Source: Croceibacterium_B sp963811255 (GTDB taxonomy: Bacteria > Pseudomonadota > Alphaproteobacteria > Sphingomonadales > Sphingomonadaceae). From it: 64,000 nucleotides of DNA. The stretch spans positions 1,054,001 to 1,118,000 of the forward strand of contig CAWEQI010000003.1 of assembly GCA_963811255.1 (NCBI GenBank). The letters are read 5' to 3'. Under the pieces are notes generated by a model. It did not search any database. It saw nothing but the letters and a program-made list of their open reading frames with translations, and had not been told where the DNA came from. Positions 35,139 to 44,282 of the stretch are shown one piece after another (positions within the stretch are counted from its first letter, which is position 1; the number at the start of each line of letters is the position of its first letter). The position numbers and the translations under genes were made by a program.

Positions 35139-35912
35139 GTTGCGGCTTTCTTGAACAATCCTCGAAAGTTGCGGGTGGTGCTTTCGGCAAGCTCTGCAAG
35201 GCTTTCGCCACGCAAATTGGCGACAAATCGAGCGGTATCGGCGACATAGGCCGGCTCGCAGGGTTGCCCGCGATGCGGCACCGGCGCGAGGAAGGGGCTG
35301 TCGGTTTCGACCAGCAGCCGGTCGGCGGGGATTTCCGGCGCAAATTCCTGCAGTTCCCGGGCGTTCTTGAAGGTGACGATGCCGGAGAGTGAAATCGTCA
35401 AACCCAGTTCAAGCACCTTGCGTCCGAAGCCCTCCGAAGCGGTGAAGCAGTGGATCAAGGCAGGAAAGGCGCCCTTCCCCAATTCGTCCTCGAGGATGGC
35501 AACGGTGTCTCCTTCGGCATCGCGGGTGTGAATGATCAGCGGCAGCCCCGTCTTCCGCGAGACGCCGATGTGCGTCCGGAACAGCGACTGCTGCACCTGA
35601 CGATCGGACTTGTCGTAGTAGTAATCGAGCCCGGTTTCGCCGATGCCGATCACCCGCGGGTGCTCGGCCGCCTCGAGCAGTGCCGCTTCACCCAAATCGG
35701 AATGCTGGTCGGCCTCGTGCGGGTGGATGCCGATGCTGGCCCACACATCTGCCTCGCGCTCGGCGGTGCCGACCACCCGGCCCCATTCGCTGCGCCGAGT
35801 TCGAGATGTTGAGGAACCCGCCGACACCCGCCGCCCGAGCGCGTTCGAGAACGCTTGGTTGGTCTTCGGCGAGGCCCTCGTATTCGAGATGGCAGTGGCT
35901 GTCGATCAGCAT
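35135..35912 (-). CDS. tatD: TatD-family metal-dependent hydrolase/DNase (frameshifted at a GANTC-like site)
   Basis: The metal site is spread over two frames: MLIDSHCHLEYEG at the start (ATG 35910-35912), then, after a frame change at GAGTTC 35797-35802, GIHPHEADQH, GIGETGLDYYY, PLIIHTRDAEGD and ETDSPFLAPVPHRG. Removing the extra T, so that the plus strand reads GAGTC, joins NIS to TRRSEWGRVVG and gives 258 residues, the normal TatD length. I treat this as a sequence error. Role: 3'-5' DNase/DNA repair or quality control. The ATG shares one base with the metG stop. Confidence 0.88.
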
Positions 35913-37486
35913 CACGCCGCCTCGCTTTCGGTGAGGTCGATGCGGGGGAACAGGCCTTCTGGCTTTTCGAGCCGATAACCGCTTTCGGCCAGCGGCGAAT
36001 ACCAGTGCGACCACGCGCCGTCGAACGTCCGCAGATTCTCCGCGAGCCCCATCGCCTGGAGCAGCCTGTCCATCGAATCGGGCATCACGGGCGACGCCGC
36101 AACCCCGAGCAGCGCGATGGCAATGTACAGCGTCGCCAGCACCGTCTGCATCCGCTCGGGATCGGTCTTGCGAAGCGCCCACGGCGCCTGCTCGTCGATG
36201 TAGGCGTTGCACGCGTAAACCGCGCTCATCCAGCTCTCGAGCGCCTGAGCGAAGGCCAGCTTGTCATAGGCCGCCGGCATCTCCTGTCGGGTCACCCTTT
36301 CGAGCAATTCGAACAGCGCGTTATCGGCATCGTCATGGCCGTGGGTCGGCGGTGGCCGCCCCTCGCAGTTCTTGTAGATCAGCGAAAGCGTGCGCTGAGC
36401 GAGATTGCCGAAACTGTTCGCCAGTTCCGAATTCGACCTGTTTGCAATGGCTTCGAGCGAATAGCTGCCATCCTGTCCGAAGGTGAACTCGCGCAGCAGG
36501 AAATAACGCAGCGCGTCCACACCGAAGCGGTCCGCAAGCTCGTGCGGGTCCGTCACGTTGCCGAGCGATTTCGACTCCTTTTGTCCTCGATTCAACAGGA
36601 ACCCGTGCGCGAACACCTGCTTCGGCAGCGCGATCCCGGCACTCATCAGGAACGCCGGCCAATAGACCGCATGGAAGCGGACGATGTCCTTGCCGATCAG
36701 GTGCACGTCGGCCGGCCAGAAGGTGCGGAATTCTGCGGTATCGTCGGGATAGCCGAGGCCGGTGAGGTAGTTGGTCAGGGCATCCACCCAAACGTACATC
36801 ACATGGTTCTCGGCGCCGGGCACCTTCACGCCCCAATCGAAGCTCGTCCGGCTGACCGACAGGTCGCGCAAGCCGCCTTCGACGAAGCTGCGGACTTCGT
36901 TCAGCCGGGTTGCCGGGCGGACGAACTCGGGATTGTCGCGGTAGAGCTCGAGCAACGGCTCCTGGTACTTCGACAGGCGGAAGAACCAGCTTTCCTCCAC
37001 CGTCCATTCGACTGGAGCGCCGTGCGGCGACAGCTTCTCGCCGCCCTCCCCCGCGACCAGTTCGCTCTCGTCGTAATAGGCTTCATCGCGAACCGAGTAC
37101 CAGCCCTCGTAACGATCGAGATAGAGATCGCCGTTCGCCTGCATCGCCTGCCAGATCGCCTGACTGGCGCGGTGATGGGCATCTTCGGTCGTGCGGAAAA
37201 AGCGATCGTAGGAGATGTTCAACCGATCGAACAGCACCCGGAAATGGCTCGACATTTCGTCCGCCAGCTGGCGCGGGGTCATCCCCAACTCGCGCGCCTT
37301 TTGCGCCATCTTGAGCCCGTGCTCGTCGGTTCCCGTCTGGAACCGCACTGGGCGACCGCGCAAGCGCTGGTACCGCGCGGCGACATCGGCGGCGACCGTC
37401 TCGTAAGCGTGGCCGATATGCGGCTTGCCGTTCGGGTAATGGATGGCGGTGGTGATATAATAGGGCTCAGCCATGCGCGGCTTCAC
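35912..37486 (-). CDS. metG: Methionyl-tRNA synthetase
   Basis: 524 residues, class I synthetase with HIGH-like YPNGKPHIGHAYE and KMSKS-like GQKESKSLGNV. The insertion after the HIGH box lacks the four-Cys zinc knuckle of E. coli MetG (FQTGTDEHGLKMAQKARELG continues straight), placing it in the zinc-free class. There is no C-terminal dimerisation domain. Overlaps the holB end by 20 bp. Confidence 0.96.
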   Translation of the reverse strand: MKPRMAEPYYITTAIHYPNGKPHIGHAYETVAADVAARYQRLRGRPVRFQTGTDEHGLKMAQKARELGMTPRQLADEMSSHFRVLFDRLNISYDRFFRTTEDAHHRASQAIWQAMQANGDLYLDRYEGWYSVRDEAYYDESELVAGEGGEKLSPHGAPVEWTVEESWFFRLSKYQEPLLELYRDNPEFVRPATRLNEVRSFVEGGLRDLSVSRTSFDWGVKVPGAENHVMYVWVDALTNYLTGLGYPDDTAEFRTFWPADVHLIGKDIVRFHAVYWPAFLMSAGIALPKQVFAHGFLLNRGQKESKSLGNVTDPHELADRFGVDALRYFLLREFTFGQDGSYSLEAIANRSNSELANSFGNLAQRTLSLIYKNCEGRPPPTHGHDDADNALFELLERVTRQEMPAAYDKLAFAQALESWMSAVYACNAYIDEQAPWALRKTDPERMQTVLATLYIAIALLGVAASPVMPDSMDRLLQAMGLAENLRTFDGAWSHWYSPLAESGYRLEKPEGLFPRIDLTESEAA

Positions 37487-38417
37487 TAGGGACGGCCAGC
37501 GCGGCTAGCAAGCTGCCGATCTCCATCACGAGGAGCCCAGCGTCGTAGTTGTAGGTCGGGAACTCGGCGGCGAGGCGGCTCAGTTGACTGTGCGCCTCGG
37601 CCAAGGCGGGGATTGCCGGCAGCTCGACGTCCCGCATCGCCTCGGCCACGACCGAGCGGGCGAGTTCGATGGCGGCCATTTGCCGCTGCCGGTCGGGCCG
37701 GGCTCCGATTGCCTCCGCCAGTTTGCCACGCAGGGCGAAGTCGGGATCGCCGCGACGGACCAGCTTCTCCATCAGCGCGTGCAAATCGCCCAGCCCCAGG
37801 CCGACAAATTCGAGCGCCGCTCCCGGCGAACCGGCCGAGGCCGCGATGGCCGCGGCGCGAGTGCCGGCATCGGCGTTCGGAGCTTCCCGCCGCAGCACCG
37901 CATCGATCGCATCGTCGGGCACCGGAGGGAACCGAAGCACACGGCAACGCGAGCGGATCGTCGGCAGCAGCCGACCGATGCGATGCGAAACGAGCAGGAA
38001 AAAGGTGCCCTGCGGCGGTTCCTCCAGGCTCTTGAGCAGGGCGTTCGACGCACTCGTTTCGAGGTCGTCGGCCGGATCGACGATCACCACGCGGCGATCG
38101 CCGAGCGTAGGACGTGTGGTCAGCCGCCGCTGCATTGCTCGCACGATGTCGATGGGAATGTTGCGCTTCGTCTCGTACGGCTTGCCCTCGTCGCGTTTGG
38201 CGGCTTCCTTTTCGTCCTTCGGCGGATGCGTCAGGACGATGATGTCCGGATGATCCGCCATTGCCGCGCCGCCGACCAGCTCGCGGGCGGCGGAAAGCGC
38301 GAATCCCGCCTTGCCGACTCCGCGCCGCCCGGAGAGAATCCACGCGTGGTGCATCCGCGCGCCTGCCGCGGCGGCGCGCCATTGCCGCCAGGCCTCATCG
38401 TGGCCGACGTAGGTCAA
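37467..38417 (-). CDS. holB: DNA polymerase III delta-prime subunit
   Basis: 316 residues. The clamp-loader subunit has HHAWILSGRRGVGKAGFA (P-loop region), VDPADDLETSASNALLKSLEEPP and FLLVSHRIGRLLPTIRSRC (SRC motif). Start is a TTG at 38415-38417 that overlaps the tmk stop as TTGA; translation from it gives MTYVGHDEAW, directly before the conserved core. The next ATG would remove conserved residues. Confidence 0.93.
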   Translation of the reverse strand: MTYVGHDEAWRQWRAAAAGARMHHAWILSGRRGVGKAGFALSAARELVGGAAMADHPDIIVLTHPPKDEKEAAKRDEGKPYETKRNIPIDIVRAMQRRLTTRPTLGDRRVVIVDPADDLETSASNALLKSLEEPPQGTFFLLVSHRIGRLLPTIRSRCRVLRFPPVPDDAIDAVLRREAPNADAGTRAAAIAASAGSPGAALEFVGLGLGDLHALMEKLVRRGDPDFALRGKLAEAIGARPDRQRQMAAIELARSVVAEAMRDVELPAIPALAEAHSQLSRLAAEFPTYNYDAGLLVMEIGSLLAALAVPSEAAHG

Positions 38418-39065
38418 GAGGGTTCGCCGAGCAGGGGCGCAACCGCGTCGAGGATTGCCCGCTGTGTGTCCTCGCGTGGGCCGGAGGTGTCGATGCGCAC
38501 GAAGCGCTCCGGCTCGGCTGCGGCGAGTCGGCGGAAAGCCTCGGCCACTTTGCGGTGAAACGCAGCTTCGCGCCCGCCGATGCGATCGGTCTCGCCTCCA
38601 TCTCGCCGCGCCAACCGCTCGGCGACGATTTCGTGGCTGCCTTCGAGCAGGATCGTCAGGTCGGGCAGCAGTCCGCCCGAGCCGATCCGGTGCAGCGCGA
38701 TAATGTCCTCGTCGGACAGGCCCCCTCCCCCGCCCTGGTAGGCACGAGTTCGAATCGACGAACCGGTCGCAGACCACCCAAGCGCCGCGCTCGAGCGCGG
38801 GACGGATCAAACGGCTGACGTGGTCCGATCGGGCGGCGGCGAACAGCAGCGCCTCGGCTTGCGGATTCCACCCTTGGCCGTGCGGGTCGAGCAGCAGGTC
38901 GCGAATGGCCTCTGCCCCACTTGTCCCGCCCGGCTCGCGAGTGAGGATGACTTCGAGCCCACGTTCCCTGAGCGCGTCCGCCAGACGGCGCGATTGGGTC
39001 GACTTGCCCGCCCCTTCACCGCCCTCGAAGACGATGAAACGGCCCGAAGTCGGCGAATGCGTCAA
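38414..39065 (-). CDS. tmk: Thymidylate kinase (frameshifted at a GANTC-like site)
   Basis: Makes dTDP from dTMP. The upstream frame has FIVFEGGEGAGKSTQSRRLA (P-loop) and VVCDRFVDS. The frame changes at GAGTTC 38746-38751, after which TRAYQGGGGGLSDEDIIAL and the LID segment RRDGGETDRIGGREAAFHRKV follow. Removing one T (plus strand GAGTC) gives 216 residues, the normal size. Since tmk is essential I read this as a sequence error. The start is a TTG at 39063-39065 overlapping the dac stop (TTGA). Confidence 0.9.
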
Positions 39066-40237
39066 CCGAACAGCCCTTCGAGACCGTTGCGTAGCCGTTG
39101 CCATGCGTTCGCCCGAGTCACCGTCTTGCCGGCGATCAGAGGCACGTCGTGAGGCTGCTCTCCGGGTATGGCGATCCGCAGTGTGGCGACCTCGTCGCCC
39201 CGGCTGATCGGCGCCTTCAACGGACCGCGATAGCGGACGCTGAGCCGAGCCTTGCGGTCCTCGCCTTTGGGCAGATTGGCAAAGACCTCGCTTTCGGTGA
39301 ACAGCGGTACCGACGTTACCGAGCCGTCCTGCACCACGGCGCTTCCAATGCGGATGCCGGCCGGGAGCAGCTCGCGGCTGGTGAAGTTGTCGAAGCCCCA
39401 TTCGATCAGCCGGCGCGCCGTGGCATTGCGGACCTGCCAGCCCGGCGATCCACCGATGACCATGACGAGGCGGCGGCCATCGCGTATCGCGGAGCCGAGA
39501 TAGGTGTAGCCGGCCTGCTCGGTATAACCCGTCTTGATGCCGTCGGCCCCGGGCACCACGCCGATATCCGGATCGTGGTTTTGCTGCGTGATACCGTTGT
39601 AGGTCAGCCCGTGATGGCCGATGAAGCGTTTGTAGAGGTCGGGAAAGCGCCGGGTGAGCGCATCGGCCAGCAACACCAGGTCATGCGCGGTGACGTAAGT
39701 CCGCCCTTCGTCCGGATAGCCGTTCGGCCGACCGAAGTGGCTGTCGTGCATCCCCAGCTTGGCGGCGTTGTCGTTCATCAGCGCGACCCAATTGTCGACC
39801 GAGCCGGCGGCGGCCTTGGCGAGGGTAACGGCGCCGTCGTTGGCCGAGACCGTCGTGATCCCCATCAGCAGTTGGGCAATGGTCAAGCGATCGCCCGGTT
39901 TGAGGAACAGCGACGAACCGACGCCCTCCCAATCTTTTGCCAAATCCTTGTCAAACGTCGCCTGCTGATCGAGCGAGAGCTTGCCGCGCTTGATCAGGTC
40001 GAAGGCGGTGTAGACGGTCATCACCTTGGTCACCGAGGCGGGCATGAAGCGCCGGTCGGGCTCACGCGAATAGAGCGTCTGGCCGGTCGAGAGGTCGACC
40101 AGCAGCGCCACCGGGATTTCGGGCGGGACCGGCGCAGCAGTTGGCGAAGCGTCGATTTCAGCCGTGGCCGGCGCGGCTGGAGCGGATCCGCCGGCCAGGA
40201 CGGCGAAGCACGCGACGATTGCAAAAATCCGTTTCAA
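39062..40237 (-). CDS. D-alanyl-D-alanine carboxypeptidase (PBP5/6 family)
   Basis: 391 residues with a signal peptide (LAGGSAPAAPATA). Active-site motifs appear in order: MPASVTKVMT (SxxK), TVSANDGA (SxN) and GIKTGYTEQAG (KTG). The C-terminal PBP5-type domain ends in WQRLRNGLEGLFG, an amphipathic tail that would lie on the membrane. It trims pentapeptides to control cross-linking. 37 bp after rlpA in the same operon. dacF/dacC-like; exact symbol not assigned. Confidence 0.94.
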   Translation of the reverse strand: MKRIFAIVACFAVLAGGSAPAAPATAEIDASPTAAPVPPEIPVALLVDLSTGQTLYSREPDRRFMPASVTKVMTVYTAFDLIKRGKLSLDQQATFDKDLAKDWEGVGSSLFLKPGDRLTIAQLLMGITTVSANDGAVTLAKAAAGSVDNWVALMNDNAAKLGMHDSHFGRPNGYPDEGRTYVTAHDLVLLADALTRRFPDLYKRFIGHHGLTYNGITQQNHDPDIGVVPGADGIKTGYTEQAGYTYLGSAIRDGRRLVMVIGGSPGWQVRNATARRLIEWGFDNFTSRELLPAGIRIGSAVVQDGSVTSVPLFTESEVFANLPKGEDRKARLSVRYRGPLKAPISRGDEVATLRIAIPGEQPHDVPLIAGKTVTRANAWQRLRNGLEGLFG

Positions 40238-40274
40238 GCCAGCTCCTGCCGCCGGGCGGCAAGATGCCGCGCGA

Positions 40275-41330
40275 TCAGCCGTTGGTGAAGATTCGCGCGT
40301 CGCTATAGCCCGCGGCTTTCACCTTTGCGAGGGAGGCTTGGGCCTGTTCGCGGGTGGCGAACGGGCCGGTGCGAACCCGGAAGTAACGGCCGGCCTTGGT
40401 GACCGAACCATCGATCGAACCGGCAACTTTCTGCGCGCGCTCGAGCGTGCTCATCGTGGCTGCCTGGATCATGTAGGCCCCGCCCGTTGTAGCCGGTGCC
40501 GGCTGCACGTCGCGGGGAGCGGGACGCGAAACCGGAATTGAGGCCGCTTTGCGCGATTGCTCCAGGCGAGCGACAACGACGGGAGCCGGCGCCGGGTTCG
40601 CGGCGCCCCCGCGCGACGGCAGAGGCGGCAAGGGCGGGGCGCCCGAGTTTGACGGGCGCTGCGCCGGCGTCGGAACAGGCACGGGCGTAGCGGAGCTCGG
40701 CGGCAGATCGACCGAGGCAAGCTTAGTCGGTGGAGCGGACTTTGGCGGAGCGAGGCTGGCCGCGCCTTGGGCCGGCAGCTTTTGCTTGAGCACCGCCACC
40801 AGCGAAGCGGGTGTGTCCATCCGCGCTGGCGCGCTGCGGCCGGCGCGCAACGCGGCGCGTTCGGCTTCGGGCGGATTGACCCGGCGCACCCGCACCGGAT
40901 CGCCCGCCGAGGCGCCAAGTTGGGCGAGTGCCGCGGAGGACAGGGCAATGACCTGATTGCCGTCCATCGGTCCACGGCGTTCGACCCGGACGAGGATCGT
41001 ATGCCCCGACTTGAGCGAGGTGACTTCGGCATAGCTCGGCAGCGGCAGCGTGTGATTGGCGGCAGTGATCCCGGAGCCCGTGTCGGCCGCGACGTAACCG
41101 ACCTCGTCGTAGTTCATTTCGTCGACGGGCGTGTAGAGCCTGTCACCGACTTTGTAGGGGGCTCCGATGACGACCGGATAATCCGCCGCCGGACCGTTCG
41201 CTCGAGCCGGCGCAGCCGCCGCCGACGCGAGCTCTTCATGCGAACCGCAGGCGGCCACGGCCGGCACGAGGATCAGCGCCAGCGCAAGGCCGCGTGCGCG
41301 GCCGGCGAAATTCTCAATGGGCAATCTCAT
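40275..41330 (-). CDS. rlpA: RlpA-like septal ring lipoprotein with SPOR domain, catalytic Asp missing
   Basis: 351 residues from ATG 41328-41330 (MRLPIENFAG). Lipobox VAACG, a degenerate double-psi beta-barrel (GSGITAANHTLPLPSYAEVTS), a long Pro/Ala linker (about 145-265), and a C-terminal SPOR domain (GGAYMIQAATMSTLERAQKVA...RVRTGPFATREQAQASLAKVK) that binds denuded glycan at the septum. Active lytic transglycosylases of this family have NDRGPF; here the segment reads V-E117-R-R-G-P-M122, with no Asp. The ASWYG...TANGE stretch before it is also shortened. So it may bind rather than cut glycan. Confidence 0.88.
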   Translation of the reverse strand: MRLPIENFAGRARGLALALILVPAVAACGSHEELASAAAAPARANGPAADYPVVIGAPYKVGDRLYTPVDEMNYDEVGYVAADTGSGITAANHTLPLPSYAEVTSLKSGHTILVRVERRGPMDGNQVIALSSAALAQLGASAGDPVRVRRVNPPEAERAALRAGRSAPARMDTPASLVAVLKQKLPAQGAASLAPPKSAPPTKLASVDLPPSSATPVPVPTPAQRPSNSGAPPLPPLPSRGGAANPAPAPVVVARLEQSRKAASIPVSRPAPRDVQPAPATTGGAYMIQAATMSTLERAQKVAGSIDGSVTKAGRYFRVRTGPFATREQAQASLAKVKAAGYSDARIFTNG

Positions 41331-42336
41331 TTGCCAGCAACCCCACACTCATCGCGTAGTAGTTCGAGCAGTTGTATTGCAGGATAACCCTATAATTCTG
41401 GGTTAAAAGGTAAGCGGGTGTACCGGGCCCGTCGGGTTCGAACAGCGAAGCCATGACGTCCTCTCCGATGAAGCCGAGCGGCACGACGCCGAGAGCGCGC
41501 CACTCGCGCACCGTCTTCCATCGGCTGTGGCGGACATACACGCGCGGGCAGTTCGGCGCGTTCATCGGATTGGTTAAGGTCTGGCGGGCCAGCGCGGGCG
41601 GCACCTGCGCGCGAACGCCCCACGGCTGCCCCCGTCGCCAGCCCGCATCGCGGAAATAGTTGGCAATCGAATAGAGCGTGTCGGCCTTGTCGTCCCAGAT
41701 GTTGCGCACTCCGTCACCGTCGCCGTCGACCGCCAGGCGTAGGTAGATGCTGGGCAGGAACTGCGGATTGCCGAACGCTCCCGCCCAGCTGCCGACCAGA
41801 CGGGAGCGGGGCACGCCTTGCTGGACCATCTTCATCAGGTCGATCAGCTCGGGCTCGAACAGGGCGCGGCGGCGGCCCTGCCAAGCGAGCGTGGCCAGCG
41901 CCTGAGCAAGGTCGAACCCGCCCTGCACCGCGCCGTAGCTGGTTTCATGCCCCCAGATCGCTAGCAGGATCGGCGCCGGTACGCCGTAGCGCTGCTCGAC
42001 CCGCGTGGCGAGCGGCCCGAGCTGCTGGTACATCCGCTTGCCCGCGGCGATGCGTGCGGCGGTGTTGTGGCTTGCCAGGTACGGCGCCAGCGGGGGGAAG
42101 CCGGTGTGGACCGGTGAGCTGATGTTGTCCTGATCGAGATCGATCACCCGCTGGCTAGGTTGCAGTCCGTTGAGCACGGCATCGATCGCCGGGCGGCTGA
42201 TGCCATCGGCGGCGGCCTTGGCCCTGACCAGCTGCAGGTAGGAATTGAACGGCAGGTTCTGCGCTGCGGCGGCGCAGGGTGCGGCGAACAGGGTGGCGAG
42301 AGAGAGGAAGGCAACAACGCGGGCGAGGATCGGCAT
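41314..42336 (-). CDS. mltB: Membrane-bound lytic murein transglycosylase B family
   Basis: 340 residues with a cleavable-looking signal sequence (LFAAPCAAAAQ; a Cys lies in it but the lipobox is poor). The catalytic Glu sits in IWGHETSYGA, followed by GSWAGAFGNPQFLPSIYL and DGDGDGVRNIWDDKADTLYSIANY, all typical of MltB. It cleaves glycan strands to 1,6-anhydro products. Its end overlaps rlpA by 17 bp, joining it to the wall-remodelling operon. Confidence 0.92.
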   Translation of the reverse strand: MPILARVVAFLSLATLFAAPCAAAAQNLPFNSYLQLVRAKAAADGISRPAIDAVLNGLQPSQRVIDLDQDNISSPVHTGFPPLAPYLASHNTAARIAAGKRMYQQLGPLATRVEQRYGVPAPILLAIWGHETSYGAVQGGFDLAQALATLAWQGRRRALFEPELIDLMKMVQQGVPRSRLVGSWAGAFGNPQFLPSIYLRLAVDGDGDGVRNIWDDKADTLYSIANYFRDAGWRRGQPWGVRAQVPPALARQTLTNPMNAPNCPRVYVRHSRWKTVREWRALGVVPLGFIGEDVMASLFEPDGPGTPAYLLTQNYRVILQYNCSNYYAMSVGLLANEIAH

Positions 42337-42413
42337 GGCGCCATCCTTGCACGCCTCGCCGTCGATGGGAATCCCCCGCTCGCGCCCATGCGACGAGCGG
42401 GGGCGATGCCGGG

Positions 42414-43316
42414 CTATCCGGCCTTGCTGGCGACGGCGGTGGCCTTGATGTCCGGATGCATGTCCGGGTTCTTCTTGAGCATCTCGGCGAAATTGCCGAG
42501 GCCGCAGTTATCGTCCTTGCCGCAATTGGTGACGGTGTGGATGTAGCGGATCTTGCCGTTCTCGATGCGGAAGACGTGACTGTCCGGCCGCCCTTCAGGG
42601 CCCATCTTGAGGAACACGTCGACCGCGCCGATGCTCGGATCGATCACGTACTGGCGGTCGGCCATCTTGATATTGTTCGGCACTCCGACGTTGCAGCTGT
42701 CGCTCGGCAGGCCCTTCCCGGTGTAGGCGCTGCCCTCGAGGCGGTCGCACGGCATGCCCCACGGCACCTTGACCGATTTGTCGCTGAAATAGTCGAGATA
42801 GGCGTCGGCCGCAGCCTTGAGCTGGTCCCGAGTTTCGCGCTTGTCCGGCGGGATTTCCGACCAGTCCTCCATCTGCGCATACTTGTGCGTGTAGGCGGCG
42901 TCGAACAGCCAATCGCCCTTGTCGGTGTCGATCACGTTGAAGTTGTTGCCGTTGCCGCCGTAGCCGGCGAACTGCACGGCGATGACGTGCGGGTGATCGC
43001 CCTGGTCGGCGACCATCTCGAGATAGACCTTGCACTGCTGCGGATCGAGCAGCGCCCGGTGCCAGGTGATCTTGAGCGGCGTCGAGAGCACGCCTTGCGA
43101 CATGGTCGAAAGGGCGCCGTTCTCGTTGTAGGTCACCCAGTTGCCCATCGGGATGCGCAGCGGCAGCCCTTCCTCCTGCGCCTGGACGTACTTGTCGGCC
43201 AGCATCTGCAGCGTCGCGCGGTCGCACGGGCCGCCGCGGAACTGCGCCGCGGCCGGGCTTGAGATCGCCGTCACCGCGGCCCCGGCGAGAATGGCCGCCA
43301 CTAGTCTTGTCTTCAC
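42414..43316 (-). CDS. Exported protein, paralogue of the next gene
   Basis: 300 residues from a GTG at 43314-43316, with AAGGAG 6-8 bases upstream. Signal peptide to SSPAAAQ. The mature protein begins GGPCDRATLQMLADKYVQAQEEGLPLRIPMGNWVTYNENG, matching the upstream gene (NCSRDTLEDVAQRYVKAQSQGS...LPVGEWVDYREN). It resembles SnoaL-like/DUF8021 proteins, a weak call. It has several cysteines (CDRLEGS, DSCNVG, NCGKDDNCG) suitable for disulfides. Role unknown; secreted. Confidence 0.75.
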   Translation of the reverse strand: MKTRLVAAILAGAAVTAISSPAAAQFRGGPCDRATLQMLADKYVQAQEEGLPLRIPMGNWVTYNENGALSTMSQGVLSTPLKITWHRALLDPQQCKVYLEMVADQGDHPHVIAVQFAGYGGNGNNFNVIDTDKGDWLFDAAYTHKYAQMEDWSEIPPDKRETRDQLKAAADAYLDYFSDKSVKVPWGMPCDRLEGSAYTGKGLPSDSCNVGVPNNIKMADRQYVIDPSIGAVDVFLKMGPEGRPDSHVFRIENGKIRYIHTVTNCGKDDNCGLGNFAEMLKKNPDMHPDIKATAVASKAG

Positions 43317-43354
43317 TTCCAGCTCCTTCGTAATCTTCAATGCCCGGGTAGACC

Positions 43355-44045
43355 TCAGCCTTTCGCCATCATCGTATGCGCGTAGCGGACCTTCCCGCCT
43401 TCGATGCGCATGACCTCCGCCGCGGCCGCGCCGTCGGGCCCGCCGACGTGACCGGACACGGCCACCGCGCCCTTCGTCTCGTCGACCGTGAATTCGGGCG
43501 CGGCGAGCTGCGGCCCCGAGGCGGCGAGATAGGCCTTGGCGGCGGCCATCAACTGCTCGCGGCTGTCTCGCTTGTCGGCCGGCAGGGTGCCCCAATCCTC
43601 CTTGCTCGCCATGTCGACGGCCTTCTGAGCGTCGAACTGGGGATCGCCCGGCTGGGTGACGATCGAATCGATCTGGCCGAGCCCGTTGAAGCTCCACGCG
43701 AGTTCGTGTGCCGAGCACGTAAGGCTTCGGCTTGAGGATCACGCCCTGGACGAATACCCGGCAGTTGCCGGTGTCGACCAGGTCGAGGTGCCAGGCAAAA
43801 TCGGCCTTTTGCGAGATGACGCCGGTGGTGGTGGAAGCGAGCCCGAAGTTCTCGCGGTAATCGACCCACTCGCCGACCGGCAGCGCAAAGATCGAGCCTT
43901 GGGATTGCGCCTTCACGTAGCGCTGGGCGACGTCTTCGAGTGTGTCGCGCGAGCAATTTCCCTGCGCCGCCGCCGGCGATGCCGCGGCGAGCGCGGCCAC
44001 GGCAGCGACTGTCAGCAGTCCATTCGTTGCGATGCGTCCAAACAT
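43355..44045 (-). CDS. Exported SnoaL/DUF8021-like protein (frameshifted at a GANTC-like site)
   Basis: Start ATG 44043-44045 (MFGRIATNGLLTVAAVAALAAASPAAAQ, signal peptide). The frame changes at GAGTTC 43700-43705: VLKPKPYVLGTR upstream joins LAWSFNGLGQIDSIV downstream when one T is removed (GAGTC), giving 229 residues. The C-terminal half (AAKAYLAASGPQLAAPEFTVDETKGAVAVSGHVGG) matches the layout of the paralogue at 42414-43316. Both genes lie in tandem, 38 bp apart, probably one operon from a duplication. Confidence 0.72.
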
Positions 44046-44161
44046 CGGCAATCCCCTTCCCCGCGGCCTGTCGCCGCCTGTTTGATTTTGTCTAATTGAT
44101 CGACAGGCAAGAGTCACGCCCGCTGCGGCGAAATGCGCGCGGTCTTTCAGTGACAAGCGCC

Positions 44162-44183
44162 CCATTCGGCGTTAGCCGAATGG
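44162..44183. other. Strong hairpin just before tRNA-Ser
   Basis: CCATTCGGC-GTTA-GCCGAATGG: a perfect 9-bp stem with a 4-base loop ending 8 bases before the tRNA 5' end. It may lie in the tRNA leader or end a converging transcript. Confidence 0.5.
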
Positions 44184-44191
44184 CCTGAAGC

Positions 44192-44281
44192 GGATGGGTG
44201 GCCGAGCGGTTTAAGGCACCGGTCTTGAAAACCGGCGTGGGTTCACGCCCACCGTGGGTTCGAATCCCACCCCATCCGCCA
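44192..44281 (+). tRNA. tRNA-Ser (anticodon TGA)
   Basis: A 90-nt class II tRNA: acceptor GGATGGG/CCCATCC, anticodon stem CCGGT/ACCGG with loop CTTGAAA (anticodon TGA), a long variable arm (CGTGGGTTCACGCCCACC region), T arm GTGGG-TTCGAAT-CCCAC, and encoded GCCA end. Confidence 0.97.
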
Positions 44282-44282
44282 G

